From Nocardia pseudobrasiliensis NBRC 108224 (GTDB taxonomy: Bacteria > Actinomycetota > Actinomycetes > Mycobacteriales > Mycobacteriaceae), in NCBI RefSeq assembly GCF_001613105.1, contig NZ_BDBS01000018.1, forward strand, positions 62,001-126,000: a DNA stretch of 64,000 nucleotides, written 5' to 3'. Under the pieces are notes generated by a model. That model saw only the letters and a list, made by a program, of their open reading frames with translations. It was not told the origin of the DNA and made no database searches. Both the position numbers and the translations under genes were made by a program. Positions within the stretch are counted from its first letter, which is position 1; each line of letters starts with the position of its first letter. Below, piece by piece: positions 43,681 through 51,983 of the stretch.

Positions 43681-43692
43681 TGGTCTAGACCG
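43681..43692. promoter_or_regulatory. PhnF-type operator 1
   Basis: TGGTCTAGACCG contains the perfect palindrome GGTCTAGACC. It matches the TGGTATAGACCA site known for the GntR regulator PhnF of Mycobacterium smegmatis in 10 of 12 positions. It lies 19 nt before the oxidase start, in the position to repress the minus-strand operon. Confidence 0.75.
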
Positions 43693-43727
43693 TAGGGTGT
43701 GTCATACACGAACGCAGGGTTAACAAT

Positions 43728-43739
43728 TGGTATAGACCA
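43728..43739. promoter_or_regulatory. PhnF-type operator 2
   Basis: TGGTATAGACCA is identical to the consensus reported for M. smegmatis PhnF, and extends to a 16-bp dyad ATTGGT-ATAG-ACCAAT (43726-43741). It lies 20 nt before the GntR gene, so the regulator probably represses itself from this site and the catabolic operon from operator 1, 47 nt away. Confidence 0.85.
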
Positions 43740-43759
43740 ATCTCGGGTACGCTGTCGGC

Positions 43760-44464
43760 ATGGAGGTGACGCGGCTACCGAAGGCCTATCGGGTGCGTAC
43801 ACAGATCGAGCGCATCATCGACGAATTGGCCGAGGGCGATCCGGTGCCCTCGGAGCGGGAGCTGGCGAGCCGATTCGAGGTGGCGCGCGAGACGGTGCGC
43901 CAAGCCCTGCGAGACCTGTTGGTGGAGGGGCGGATTCGCCGTCAGGGTCGGGGTACGGTGGTGTCGCGCCCGAAGATGGTGCAGCCGCTGTCGCTGCGGT
44001 CCTATACCGAGGCGGCGCTGAGCCTGGGGCGCAAACCCGGCCGCGTGCTGGTCGGCTGGGAGGATGTGGCCGCGGACAGCGAGACCGCCGACGCGCTCGA
44101 TCTCGAACCCGGCGCCCAGGTCATGCATCTGGAGCGGATCCTGCTGGCCGACGGTGAGAAGATCGGTCTGGAGAGCACATTCCTGCCGCTGGATCGTTTC
44201 GGTCGGCTGCGCGACACCTATGACCCCACCACCTCGCTCTACGCGGCGCTGCGCGCGGCCGGGGTGGATTTCGGTTCCGCGCGCGAGCGTATCCAGACCG
44301 TCCTGGCCTCGCCGCGCGAGGCCGCGCTGCTGGAATGTACGACGGCGCTGCCGATGATCCTGCTGCATCGGCGCACGCTCGATATCGAGGATCGGCCCGT
44401 GGAGCGGGTCCGCTCGCTGTATCGCGGTGATCGCATAGCGTTCGAAGCGCAACTTGTCAGCTGA
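43760..44464 (+). CDS. GntR-family regulator, PhnF-like (HutC/UTRA type)
   Basis: The 234-residue protein has an N-terminal GntR winged helix (PSERELASRFEVARETVRQALRDLLVEG in two helices near 30-57, then RRQGRGTVVSRP) and a C-terminal UTRA ligand domain (about 80-230, VMHLERILLADGEKIGLESTFLP). It is divergent from the aminophosphonate operon with two PhnF-type sites between them. It probably releases DNA on binding an aminophosphonate or catabolite. Confidence 0.9.
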   Translation: MEVTRLPKAYRVRTQIERIIDELAEGDPVPSERELASRFEVARETVRQALRDLLVEGRIRRQGRGTVVSRPKMVQPLSLRSYTEAALSLGRKPGRVLVGWEDVAADSETADALDLEPGAQVMHLERILLADGEKIGLESTFLPLDRFGRLRDTYDPTTSLYAALRAAGVDFGSARERIQTVLASPREAALLECTTALPMILLHRRTLDIEDRPVERVRSLYRGDRIAFEAQLVS

Positions 44465-44482
44465 CCGAATACATTGCGCCGG

Positions 44483-44512
44483 TTGACAATTGGTTTGCCG
44501 CCCGATGATAAT
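44483..44512 (+). promoter_or_regulatory. Sigma-70-type promoter of the cupin/radical-SAM operon
   Basis: TTGACA (44483-44488) and GATAAT (44507-44512) are separated by 18 nt, one of the best -35/-10 pairs visible in the window. Transcription would start near 44519, leaving a roughly 135-nt leader before the cupin gene. The -35 overlaps the sequence ACAATTGGT, which also forms the left half of PhnF operator 2. Confidence 0.65.
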
Positions 44513-44591
44513 GGGATGAATACGCTCGTCTTCGCGTCGAAATGGAACGGGCGTGTTCCACTGATCGGTTGATCATCTTCGTGAACCACGG

Positions 44592-44601
44592 ACTACGTAG
44601 T
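44592..44601. promoter_or_regulatory. Palindrome in the cupin leader
   Basis: ACTACGTAGT is a perfect 10-bp palindrome, flanked by CAC and GTG that extend the symmetry. It lies downstream of the predicted start site and 53 nt before the cupin ATG, consistent with a roadblock operator. The binding protein is unknown. Confidence 0.35.
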
Positions 44602-44654
44602 GCGGTGTGGGGTATTCGGCTCAGCGAATCACTGTCGACGCGGAAAGGTGCGTG

Positions 44655-45050
44655 ATGGACGACAAGAAGAAGATGTCTTTCGTCGGAACGGTGGACGACT
44701 TCCGTCAACGCAAAGGCTGGTTCTTCGGTGCGTTCATGGACGAGCCGCTACTCGAGAGCGATCTCGTCGAGGTCGCGTGGCAACGGCTGCCCGATGTGAC
44801 GCCGAATCCGGAACAGGCCCACTATCATCGGCAAACCGTCGAGATCAACATCCTGCTGCGGGGTTGGCTGAAGCTGTCGATCGACGGCGTCGAACATACC
44901 CTCCGGGCCGGTCAGTTCTATGTCATCTGGCCGGAATCCGTCGTCTCCGACATTTCGACCGGTCCGGATGCCGAACTCATCGTGGTCCGGGCGCCGAGCA
45001 TTCCGTCGGACAAGATCTCGGTGAATCCGCCGCGACATAGCGAGGAGTAG
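44655..45050 (+). CDS. Cupin-domain protein
   Basis: The 131-residue small beta-barrel has a cupin motif 1 region (HYHRQTVEINILLRGWLKL) and motif 2 (LRAGQFYVIWPESVVSD). Metal-ligand His residues in the first motif are present (HYH and a Glu), while motif 2 lacks a clear His. It may bind a sugar or small molecule, or act as an isomerase/epimerase. ATG 44655 has GGAAAGG upstream; an in-frame GTG at 44607 is possible but lacks a site. It is the first gene of a four-gene operon. Confidence 0.8.
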   Translation: MDDKKKMSFVGTVDDFRQRKGWFFGAFMDEPLLESDLVEVAWQRLPDVTPNPEQAHYHRQTVEINILLRGWLKLSIDGVEHTLRAGQFYVIWPESVVSDISTGPDAELIVVRAPSIPSDKISVNPPRHSEE

Positions 45051-45056
45051 TCGAAT

Positions 45057-46082
45057 ATGCTCATCACCGTTCGTGATCCGGTGCGTAGGGCCGCGGTACG
45101 CGAGGAATTCCGGGCGGATGTGGAACGGTTGCAACGCGGGTTGGATGCGCACCGCGCCTTCGAGACCGACATCTATGTCACCAACACATGCAATCTGCGT
45201 TGCAATTACTGCTACTTCTATTTCGAGGACTACTTCGCCGAACCCTCGCATCACGCGCGCGAGAACGTCTCCCTCGATACGCTGCGCGCCCTGGCCGATC
45301 AGCTGTCCGGGCACACCTACTGCGTGGTCGTACTCGGCGGAGAGCCGTTCAGCCGCAGGGATTTCGGCGATCTGCTGACCCATATGCGGGCGCTGGACAT
45401 TCCGTCGATCCGGGTCAGCACCAACGGTCTGCTGTTGCGGCGCAACAAACATCTGCTCCCGCTCGTGGACACCCTGACGGTGAGTATCGATGCCATGCGA
45501 ATCCGGCAGTATCCGAAGCAGATGGCCCGGCTGCTCGACGATCTGCGGGCGCTGCGGCAGGAGTTCGGCGCCGACCTGCCGACGGTGGTGCCGTCCTGGA
45601 CCACGGCGTCCAACGACGATTTCGACCGGGATGTGGTTCCGCTGCTGGACTTCTGCGTCGAGAACGCGTTCATCATGAAGTTCCTGCCGCTGAAGCACGA
45701 TCAGCACTCCGACTGGGCCAAGGAGCGCGAGATGGCGCTGCGCGCGGTCGAATACGCCGGGCGCGAGTACGTAACCAACGACCGCCGCCACTCCGAACAG
45801 CTCAGCGACGCATTCACGCAGTCGAACTGCCTGGTCCGGGGCAATCAGTTCTATCTGGATTTCGAGGGTAACTTCCTGTATCCGTGCGACGAGTACGCGG
45901 ACCAGAAGGTCGGCTCGCTCCTGGAACACAGCATCGACGAACTCGTCGCGCGCGGCCGCGAACGCTACGGCGAATTCCCCGTGCGGGATTCGGTCTGCGC
46001 GCACTGCCCTTCGGGCTGTCATTCCGACAACTCCTACATCCTGCGGCATCCGGAGCGGCAGCTGGAGTGGTTCGGCGAGTGA
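45057..46082 (+). CDS. Radical SAM protein with SPASM-like C-terminus
   Basis: The 341-residue protein has the radical SAM cluster motif CNLRCNYCYF (Cys45, Cys49, Cys52), GGEPFSRRDF, STNGLLL and the (beta/alpha) barrel. A Cys-rich C-terminus follows (YPCDEYADQ, then CAHCPSGCHSD), typical of SPASM/twitch auxiliary [4Fe-4S] clusters. Such enzymes modify peptides (RiPP maturases, anSME) or small sugars and alcohols. No small substrate peptide is evident nearby, so a sugar or free metabolite is possible, given the adjoining glycosyltransferase. The ribosome site GAGGAG overlaps the cupin stop. Confidence 0.9.
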   Translation: MLITVRDPVRRAAVREEFRADVERLQRGLDAHRAFETDIYVTNTCNLRCNYCYFYFEDYFAEPSHHARENVSLDTLRALADQLSGHTYCVVVLGGEPFSRRDFGDLLTHMRALDIPSIRVSTNGLLLRRNKHLLPLVDTLTVSIDAMRIRQYPKQMARLLDDLRALRQEFGADLPTVVPSWTTASNDDFDRDVVPLLDFCVENAFIMKFLPLKHDQHSDWAKEREMALRAVEYAGREYVTNDRRHSEQLSDAFTQSNCLVRGNQFYLDFEGNFLYPCDEYADQKVGSLLEHSIDELVARGRERYGEFPVRDSVCAHCPSGCHSDNSYILRHPERQLEWFGE

Positions 46083-47179
46083 CTCGCATACTGCTGGTCA
46101 ATCACACACCGCTCGACGGTTCCGGCAGTGGGACGTATACGGCCAATCTGCGTCGCATCCTGACCGCGCACGGTCACCGAGTCGCGGTGCTGTGTCCCGA
46201 ATCGGGAGATATGCCGGTGGCGCTGCCGTTCGAGCGGTTTCCGACCTTCACCGGGCATCCGCGAAGTTCGCTGACCTACGCCGAATTACGTCCGGAACAG
46301 TTGTCGGCGCTGGTCGAGGCATGGGCGGCGAATATCGACGACGCGGTGGCGCGGTTCCGGCCGGATATCGTTCACGTGCAGCATATCTGGATTCCGCTCG
46401 AGGCGGCCTTGCGATCGGGACCGCCGGTGGTCGCGACCTGTCACGGCTCGGAGATCGGATTGCTGAGCAAGCGTGCGGCGGCGGGGGATCGGGCGCTGGC
46501 GGATGAGAATCTGCCGCCGATCATCTGCGTCTCCGAATACGTCGCCGCGCGATTGCGGCGGGAATGCGCGATCGACGCGTCCCGGCTGATCCTGTTGCCG
46601 AATGCCTACGACGACAGTCTGTTCCGACCGCGGGCCGATCGTGGAATGCGCGACCGCCGTATCGGTTTCGTCAGCAGACTGGTCAGATACAAACGGGTCG
46701 ATTTCTTTCTCGAACTCGCCGATCGCCTGTGCGCCGTCGGTGTGGCGCGGGAATTCCTGATCGTCGGCGACGGGCCGGATCGGCGTCGGTCCATCGCGCT
46801 CGCGCGGGAATGCCGGGGCGCGGTGGAATTCCTCGGGGCGGTGCCGCACGCACGGATGCCCGAAGTCTATGGCGCGCTGGATGTTCTGGTCGCCTGTGCC
46901 GTCGACGAACCCTTCGGGCTGACGGCGGTCGAGGCGGCGGCGTGCGGGACGCCGGTGGTGGTGCCGAGATCGGGCGGGCTCGGGGAGTTGGAACGAGCTC
47001 CGCACATACTCGGTTTCGAGCCGGAGGATCCGGGCTCGGCGCAGGCCGCGGTGGTCGCGGCGCTATCGGGCTCGCATGCCGGTCGGCGGGCCCGCGCCGG
47101 ATATATCGGGCGCACCTATGGTTCGGCGCGATATGCGTTGGCCCTGAACGAGATCTACGACCGCGCGCGACGGCATTAG
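46079..47179 (+). CDS. Glycosyltransferase family 4 protein
   Basis: The 366-residue GT-B enzyme has an N-terminal Gly-rich donor-proximal loop (LDGSGSGTYTANLRRIL), then RPDIVHVQHIW and GFVSRLVRYKRVDFFLELADRL. The conserved EPFGLTAVEAAACGTPVV (E-x7-E motif) binds the nucleotide sugar. GTG 46079 overlaps the radical SAM stop as GTGA, so the two are co-translated. The acceptor is unknown; it could glycosylate the radical SAM product. Confidence 0.9.
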   Translation: MTRILLVNHTPLDGSGSGTYTANLRRILTAHGHRVAVLCPESGDMPVALPFERFPTFTGHPRSSLTYAELRPEQLSALVEAWAANIDDAVARFRPDIVHVQHIWIPLEAALRSGPPVVATCHGSEIGLLSKRAAAGDRALADENLPPIICVSEYVAARLRRECAIDASRLILLPNAYDDSLFRPRADRGMRDRRIGFVSRLVRYKRVDFFLELADRLCAVGVAREFLIVGDGPDRRRSIALARECRGAVEFLGAVPHARMPEVYGALDVLVACAVDEPFGLTAVEAAACGTPVVVPRSGGLGELERAPHILGFEPEDPGSAQAAVVAALSGSHAGRRARAGYIGRTYGSARYALALNEIYDRARRH

Positions 47180-47193
47180 GTTAGCGTTACGGG

Positions 47194-49293
47194 ATGGGAT
47201 GGTCGGCGATCATATCCATATCCGGCAGTATCGCCGGTGTTCTCGCCGTGTTGTATGTCGCGATCATCGGGCAGATTCCGTTGGTGAGCTGGTGGCAGGA
47301 TCGCCGCGCGCGTCCGACTCTGCGGCAGGTGGCCCACAATCTGCCGCAGCCTCTACACAACGGTTTCGTCGATCGACAGCGGGAGCTCGAGGCGCTGCTG
47401 CGGGAGCTGACCGCGCCGACGCATCCGGTGGTCGCGATCGTGGGATTCGGCGGGGTGGGCAAGACGACGCTGGCGCTCGAGGCGGTCGGGCGGCTGCTGC
47501 GGCTGGCCGACAGCGGCCGCACACCCTATGACGCGTTCATCTGGTGTTCGGCCCAGCAGCACGAACTGTTGCCGACCGGCATCGTGCGCAGGCGTTCGGC
47601 GGCACAGTCGATCGCGGATGTGTTCCGGGCGATCGCGATCACCCTGGATCGGCGTGAGATATTGCAGGCGCCGCTGGCCGAACGGGAAGATCTCGTCCGA
47701 ATGTTGTTGAGCCGGCGCAGAGCGCTGCTGGTGGTCGACAACATCGAGACCCTCGACAACGAGACGATTTTTTCGTTCCTGCGTGGCATCCCCAGTCCCA
47801 CAAGGGTTCTGGTAACCACTCGCCCGGCGCTGGGCTGGGCATTCGAGATCCGGATCGGAGAGTTCGGTTCGACCGATACGGCGACGCTGGTCGCGAAGGA
47901 ACTCGAGGCGAAGGGGCTGACGCCCTCGCAGGCGCTGGAGCGGCGGATCTACGAGAGTACGGGCGGGGTGGCGCTGGCCGCGGTGTGGAGTGTCGGACAG
48001 GTCGCGCACGGATTCGATCCGGAATCGCTGCCGCACACCGTGGCCAATCCGAGGGGAGACGTCGTGGAATTCACCTTCGCGAGCGCGATAGTCGGCATCC
48101 GCGGGCAGGACGGCTATCGACTGCTCATCGCCATATCCCTGTTTCCGGCGAGTGTCGCGCGGGCCACCGCGATCGAAGTCGCCGGATTGGACGCAGCCGG
48201 CGGGAGCGCGGCGACGCGGGAGCTGTTGCAGCTGTCTCTGGTGCGGCTGACCGAGGACCGCTTCAGCATCCTGCCGTTGACCCGGCGGTTCATCGCCGCC
48301 GAAGTGGCCGCGGCGCCGCGACTTTCGATCGAGCTCAAGGGGCGGATGACTCGATTGCTGATCGACTTCGTCGAGGGTGCGCTGGGGACCGACTATTGGG
48401 CGCCGATCACCGCGTGGCTGTCCAACGAGACCATCGAACGCGAAATCGACGCGATACTGCAGTGTCTGAGTTGGGCGGTGGCCGAGCGCAATCACGAGGC
48501 GGTACTGCGGTTGGGCGGTCCGTTGGTTCATCATCTGTGGCGAATCGGAATGGTCGACGAGCGGCGCGCGGTATCGGAATGGTGTATCGCGGCGGCCCAT
48601 GAACTGCATCGCGCCGAATGGGAGGTGTGGCTGCTGGTCGACGGTGTCGGGTACATCTACCTGACCCGACGGCAGGACGATCTCGCCTCGGGCGTATTCG
48701 ATCGGGCGCGGGCGTTGGCGAGTGCGGAGTCGCTCGATGACGGTGTGGCGCTGGCTATCGCGTATCAGGTGCAGCTCGACGCGCGGCGCGAGCGGGGGCG
48801 TGATCATGCGGCGGAACTCGAGCGGGCCGAGGCGTTGGCCGAACTGCCGCCGGTTCGCGCGCGTATCCGGGCGGTGCGGGCCTATGTGGCGGTGCTCGAC
48901 CAGCAGTGGCGAACCGCGGCGCGCATGTATCGCGATGTCGTCGAGATGCGCAGGGGCAGTGATGGTTACGAGCCGCCCACACAGTTCGCGCTGTACGGGC
49001 TGATGCTGGCGATGGGGGAATCGCCGCGGGAGGCGCGGGTCGTACTCGAACGGTCCCGCGAACATCCTCGTCCGACCCTCGAGGGCAGGGCGTATACGAA
49101 TTTCGGACGCGCCTACCTCGCGTACGGCAATGGCAGGCCCCGGCGGGCGGCACGGCTGGCCTCCGAGGCGCTGGTGGATCTGCGGTCGATGGGCACCCTG
49201 GATCTGGAACCGGAGATCGAGCGGTTCCTCGCCCGGATCCGGCCGTGGAGTCCGGGCAATGTGGCCCGCTTCGTCCGCTCGATGCGTCGATGA
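47194..49293 (+). CDS. Membrane-anchored STAND (NB-ARC-type) NTPase with TPR-like C-terminus
   Basis: The 699-residue protein has a single N-terminal TM segment (about 4-27) and a linker. Its P-loop domain has Walker A VGFGGVGKTTLAL near 90, Walker B ALLVVDNIE near 180 and sensor-like VLVTTRPALG. A winged-helix-like region follows (to about 385) and then helical TPR-like repeats to the end. STAND proteins are ligand-gated switches in signalling or defence. Its position 14 nt after the GT gene on the same strand makes it part of the operon. No effector domain is visible unless the N-terminal membrane segment serves as one. Confidence 0.83.
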   Translation: MGWSAIISISGSIAGVLAVLYVAIIGQIPLVSWWQDRRARPTLRQVAHNLPQPLHNGFVDRQRELEALLRELTAPTHPVVAIVGFGGVGKTTLALEAVGRLLRLADSGRTPYDAFIWCSAQQHELLPTGIVRRRSAAQSIADVFRAIAITLDRREILQAPLAEREDLVRMLLSRRRALLVVDNIETLDNETIFSFLRGIPSPTRVLVTTRPALGWAFEIRIGEFGSTDTATLVAKELEAKGLTPSQALERRIYESTGGVALAAVWSVGQVAHGFDPESLPHTVANPRGDVVEFTFASAIVGIRGQDGYRLLIAISLFPASVARATAIEVAGLDAAGGSAATRELLQLSLVRLTEDRFSILPLTRRFIAAEVAAAPRLSIELKGRMTRLLIDFVEGALGTDYWAPITAWLSNETIEREIDAILQCLSWAVAERNHEAVLRLGGPLVHHLWRIGMVDERRAVSEWCIAAAHELHRAEWEVWLLVDGVGYIYLTRRQDDLASGVFDRARALASAESLDDGVALAIAYQVQLDARRERGRDHAAELERAEALAELPPVRARIRAVRAYVAVLDQQWRTAARMYRDVVEMRRGSDGYEPPTQFALYGLMLAMGESPREARVVLERSREHPRPTLEGRAYTNFGRAYLAYGNGRPRRAARLASEALVDLRSMGTLDLEPEIERFLARIRPWSPGNVARFVRSMRR

Positions 49294-49307
49294 GCGCACG
49301 GATACGA

Positions 49308-49328
49308 GCCGGACGACTGCCGTCCGGC
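49308..49328. terminator. Hairpin between convergent genes
   Basis: GCCGGAC (49308-49314) and GTCCGGC (49322-49328) form a 7-bp stem with a 7-nt loop, between the ends of the STAND gene (plus) and the secreted protein gene (minus). It may end both transcripts; there is no T-run. Confidence 0.4.
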
Positions 49329-49352
49329 CCGAATCCGTTCCGGGGGAAGTGG

Positions 49353-49892
49353 TTACGACACCGCGCCGACGAAACCGCCGATGGCGGCTCCGATCGCGCA
49401 GCCGATGATCGCGCCGACGAGGAAGAACCAGATGCCGATAAGGACTCCCACGACGCAGCCGACCACCGCGCCCGCGAGAATGGCTCCGCCGCCGCCGGTT
49501 TGGTGCATGAACGGCACCGACTGCGAGCTGAGCGCCGCGGAGGTCGGGCCGCCGTTCGGGGTGAGGGTCAATTCGGTGTCACTGGCCAATGTCGGCGTGA
49601 CCGAAAGGGTTCGCCCGGCGTCGACGCGCAGTGTGGTTGGAATCGCGCCGACGACCGTGCCGTCATCGGCGACCACCTGGACCGCGTCGGGTGTTACGAC
49701 GAATTTGCCGGAGGCCAAGGTGACCAGGGCATTCGAATGATCGGCCGCGAGTGTGGTCGTGTAACCGACCGAGCCGTCCGTTGCGCTGAGGGTGGTGTCG
49801 GCGAGCTGCGCCTCTCCGTGCGCGGTCGCCAATGTGATTGTGGTGGCCGCTATCGCGAGTGCCGCGGTCGCCACCAACTTCCTGATGTACAT
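49353..49892 (-). CDS. Secreted or envelope protein with C-terminal glycine-zipper membrane segment
   Basis: The 179-residue protein has a signal peptide (YIRKLVATAALAIAATTITL, Ala-rich cleavage near 25) and a beta-rich middle domain (about 30-115). Its C-terminal half is rich in Gly/Ala/Ile, with GAILAGAVVGCVVGVLIG and GAIIGCAIGAAIGGFVGA, like glycine-zipper membrane hairpins. Nocardial and rhodococcal genomes carry similar secreted proteins of unknown function (probably the DUF8020 type). ATG 49892 has GGAAAG just upstream, better than the longer frame at 49958. Confidence 0.78.
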   Translation of the reverse strand: MYIRKLVATAALAIAATTITLATAHGEAQLADTTLSATDGSVGYTTTLAADHSNALVTLASGKFVVTPDAVQVVADDGTVVGAIPTTLRVDAGRTLSVTPTLASDTELTLTPNGGPTSAALSSQSVPFMHQTGGGGAILAGAVVGCVVGVLIGIWFFLVGAIIGCAIGAAIGGFVGAVS

Positions 49893-50034
49893 GGTCTTTC
49901 CGATCGTGCGGGGGTTCCTGTGACGTTCCCCCGACGAACGGCGCTGGACGATCATCATGCGCCCGTGTTCCCGATCTTGTCCATTGGGTGTTTCAGCAGT
50001 TCGAATCGGGTTTTCGGTCGGATTCGGACACCCC

Positions 50035-51042
50035 TCAGCGGACCTGCGGAGCCACCTTCTCGCCCAGCAGTTCGATGCTGTGCAGGACCTTGTCGTGGGG
50101 CAGGGTGCCCACGCTCGGATGCAGCATGAAGCGGTCCAGGCTCAGGGTGTCGCGGATGTCGGCGATCTTCTCCGCGACGTAGTCGGGGGTGCCGACGAAC
50201 AGCGAGCCCTGTGGGGAGCGCAGCGCCTGGAATTGCGCGTGGGTCATCGCGCCCCAGCCGCGTTCGCGGCCCAGGCCGCTCATGGCGGTGGCGTAGGGCT
50301 CGTAGAAGTCGGCGATCGCCTGCTCGTCGGTATCGGCGATGTAGCCGTGTGCGTGCACCGCGATCGGTTGCGGCTCGTGGCCGCCCTGTTCGAGCGCGCG
50401 GTGATACAGATCGACCAGCGGGCGGAAGCGGGCCGGTTGGCCGCCGATGATCGCGATGGCCAGCGGCAGACCCAGCAGTCCGGCGCGGGCGACCGACTCC
50501 GGGGAGCCGCCGACCGCGATCCACACCGGCAGCGGGCGATCGGTGCGGGGATGGACGATCGCGTCGTGCAGTGCGGGGCGGAAGCGGCCGGACCAGCTCA
50601 CCGGTTCGTCGTCGCGGATACGCAGCAGCAGGGCGAGTTTCTCGTCGAACAGGTCGTCGTAGTCGGTGAGGTCGTAACCGAACAGCGGAAAGCTCTCGGT
50701 GAACGAGCCGCGGCCCGCCATCAGTTCGGCGCGACCGTTCGAGACCAGGTCCAGCGTCGCGAACTGCTGATACAGCCGGACCGGATCGTCGGAGCTCAGC
50801 ACGCTCACCGCGCTGGTCAATCGGATGCGTTCGGTGCGGCCCGCGATGGCCGCCAGTACGACCGCGGGGGACGAGGCGGCGAAATCGGCGCGGTGATGTT
50901 CGCCCACGCCGTAGACGTCCAAGCCCACGCGTTCGGTGGTCACGGCCTCCTCGATCACCTCGCGCAGGCGTTCGCCCGGGCTCGGTGCGGGGCGATCGGC
51001 GACGGCGTGGCGTTCGGCGAAGGTGGTCAGTCCCAGTTCCAT
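50035..51042 (-). CDS. LLM-class flavin-dependent oxidoreductase
   Basis: The 335-residue luciferase-like TIM-barrel enzyme has [24 protein letters not shown] near residue 45, [35 protein letters not shown] (family signature, near 75-108), [13 protein letters not shown] and a C-terminal [13 protein letters not shown]. It uses FMN or F420; substrate is unknown. Its start is 77 nt from mapB in divergent orientation. Confidence 0.9.
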   Translation of the reverse strand: MELGLTTFAERHAVADRPAPSPGERLREVIEEAVTTERVGLDVYGVGEHHRADFAASSPAVVLAAIAGRTERIRLTSAVSVLSSDDPVRLYQQFATLDLVSNGRAELMAGRGSFTESFPLFGYDLTDYDDLFDEKLALLLRIRDDEPVSWSGRFRPALHDAIVHPRTDRPLPVWIAVGGSPESVARAGLLGLPLAIAIIGGQPARFRPLVDLYHRALEQGGHEPQPIAVHAHGYIADTDEQAIADFYEPYATAMSGLGRERGWGAMTHAQFQALRSPQGSLFVGTPDYVAEKIADIRDTLSLDRFMLHPSVGTLPHDKVLHSIELLGEKVAPQVR

Positions 51043-51119
51043 ATCCGCTTAAACGGACCACGGTCCGGATAAATTCCCCGGTCCTCGGTGAGTCGGTCGC
51101 TGCGGATACGCTTGGTGGC

Positions 51120-51983
51120 ATGTCTGTCCGCACCCGCCAGCCGCTCGTCCCCGGAACCCTCTCGCCGACCCGCGAGGTCCCGCGCGCGATCGAGCGTCCG
51201 GAGTATGCCTGGAAGAAGACCGTCAACGAGGGCAGCGAGCCGTGGGTGCAGACGCCGGAGACGATCGAGAAGATGCGCCTGGCGGGCAAGCTGGCCGCGC
51301 AGGCGCTCGAGGAGGCGGGTAAGGCCGTCGCGCCGGGTGTCACGACCGATGAGTTGGACCGGATCGTGCACGAGTATCTGTGCGATCACAACGCGTATCC
51401 GTCGACGCTGGGCTACAAGGGTTTTCCCAAGTCCTGCTGCACCTCGCTGAACGAGGTGATCTGCCACGGCATTCCGGATTCGACGGTTATCGAGGACGGC
51501 GACATCGTCAATATCGACGTCACCGCCTACATCGACGGCGTGCACGGCGATACCAATGCCACCTTCCTGTCCGGCGATGTGGACGAGGAGGCGCGGCTGC
51601 TGGTCGAGCGCACTCGCGAGGCGACCATGCGGGCCATCAAGGCGGTGCGACCGGGCCGGGCGCTCAATGTGATCGGGCGGGTCATCGAGTCCTACGCCAA
51701 TCGCTTCGGCTACGGCGTGGTCCGCGACTTCACCGGCCACGGCGTCGGCCCGACCTTCCACAGCGGTCTGGTCATCCTGCACTACGACCAGCCCGCCATC
51801 GAATCGGTCATCGAACCCGGTATGACCTTCACCATCGAACCGATGATCAACCTCGGCGGTATCGACTACGACATCTGGGACGACGGCTGGACCGTGGTCA
51901 CCAAGGACCGCAAGTGGACCGCCCAATTCGAGCACACCCTGGTGGTCACCGACGACGGCGCAGAGATCCTCACCCTGCCGTGA
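51120..51983 (+). CDS. map: Methionine aminopeptidase, type I (MapB-like)
   Basis: The 287-residue enzyme removes initiator Met. The five metal ligands are visible: Asp in [11 protein letters not shown], Asp in HGDTNATF, His in [11 protein letters not shown], Glu in TIEPMIN, Glu in FEHTLVV. The substrate His is in VICHGIPD. The roughly 40-residue N-terminal extension with a PxxP-like stretch is typical of the mycobacterial MapB type. ATG 51120 gives this length. In mycobacteria it lies close to the PBP and ispG genes, from which it is separated here by about 41 kb of accessory DNA. Confidence 0.95.
   Translation: MSVRTRQPLVPGTLSPTREVPRAIERPEYAWKKTVNEGSEPWVQTPETIEKMRLAGKLAAQALEEAGKAVAPGVTTDELDRIVHEYLCDHNAYPSTLGYKGFPKSCCTSLNEVICHGIPDSTVIEDGDIVNIDVTAYIDGVHGDTNATFLSGDVDEEARLLVERTREATMRAIKAVRPGRALNVIGRVIESYANRFGYGVVRDFTGHGVGPTFHSGLVILHYDQPAIESVIEPGMTFTIEPMINLGGIDYDIWDDGWTVVTKDRKWTAQFEHTLVVTDDGAEILTLP

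Noticed and set aside
44516..44572. 18-codon frame at the promoter of the radical SAM operon, considered as substrate peptide
   Set aside because: Its ATG lies only 4 nt after the -10 element, upstream of the expected transcription start, and the peptide is too short and unremarkable.
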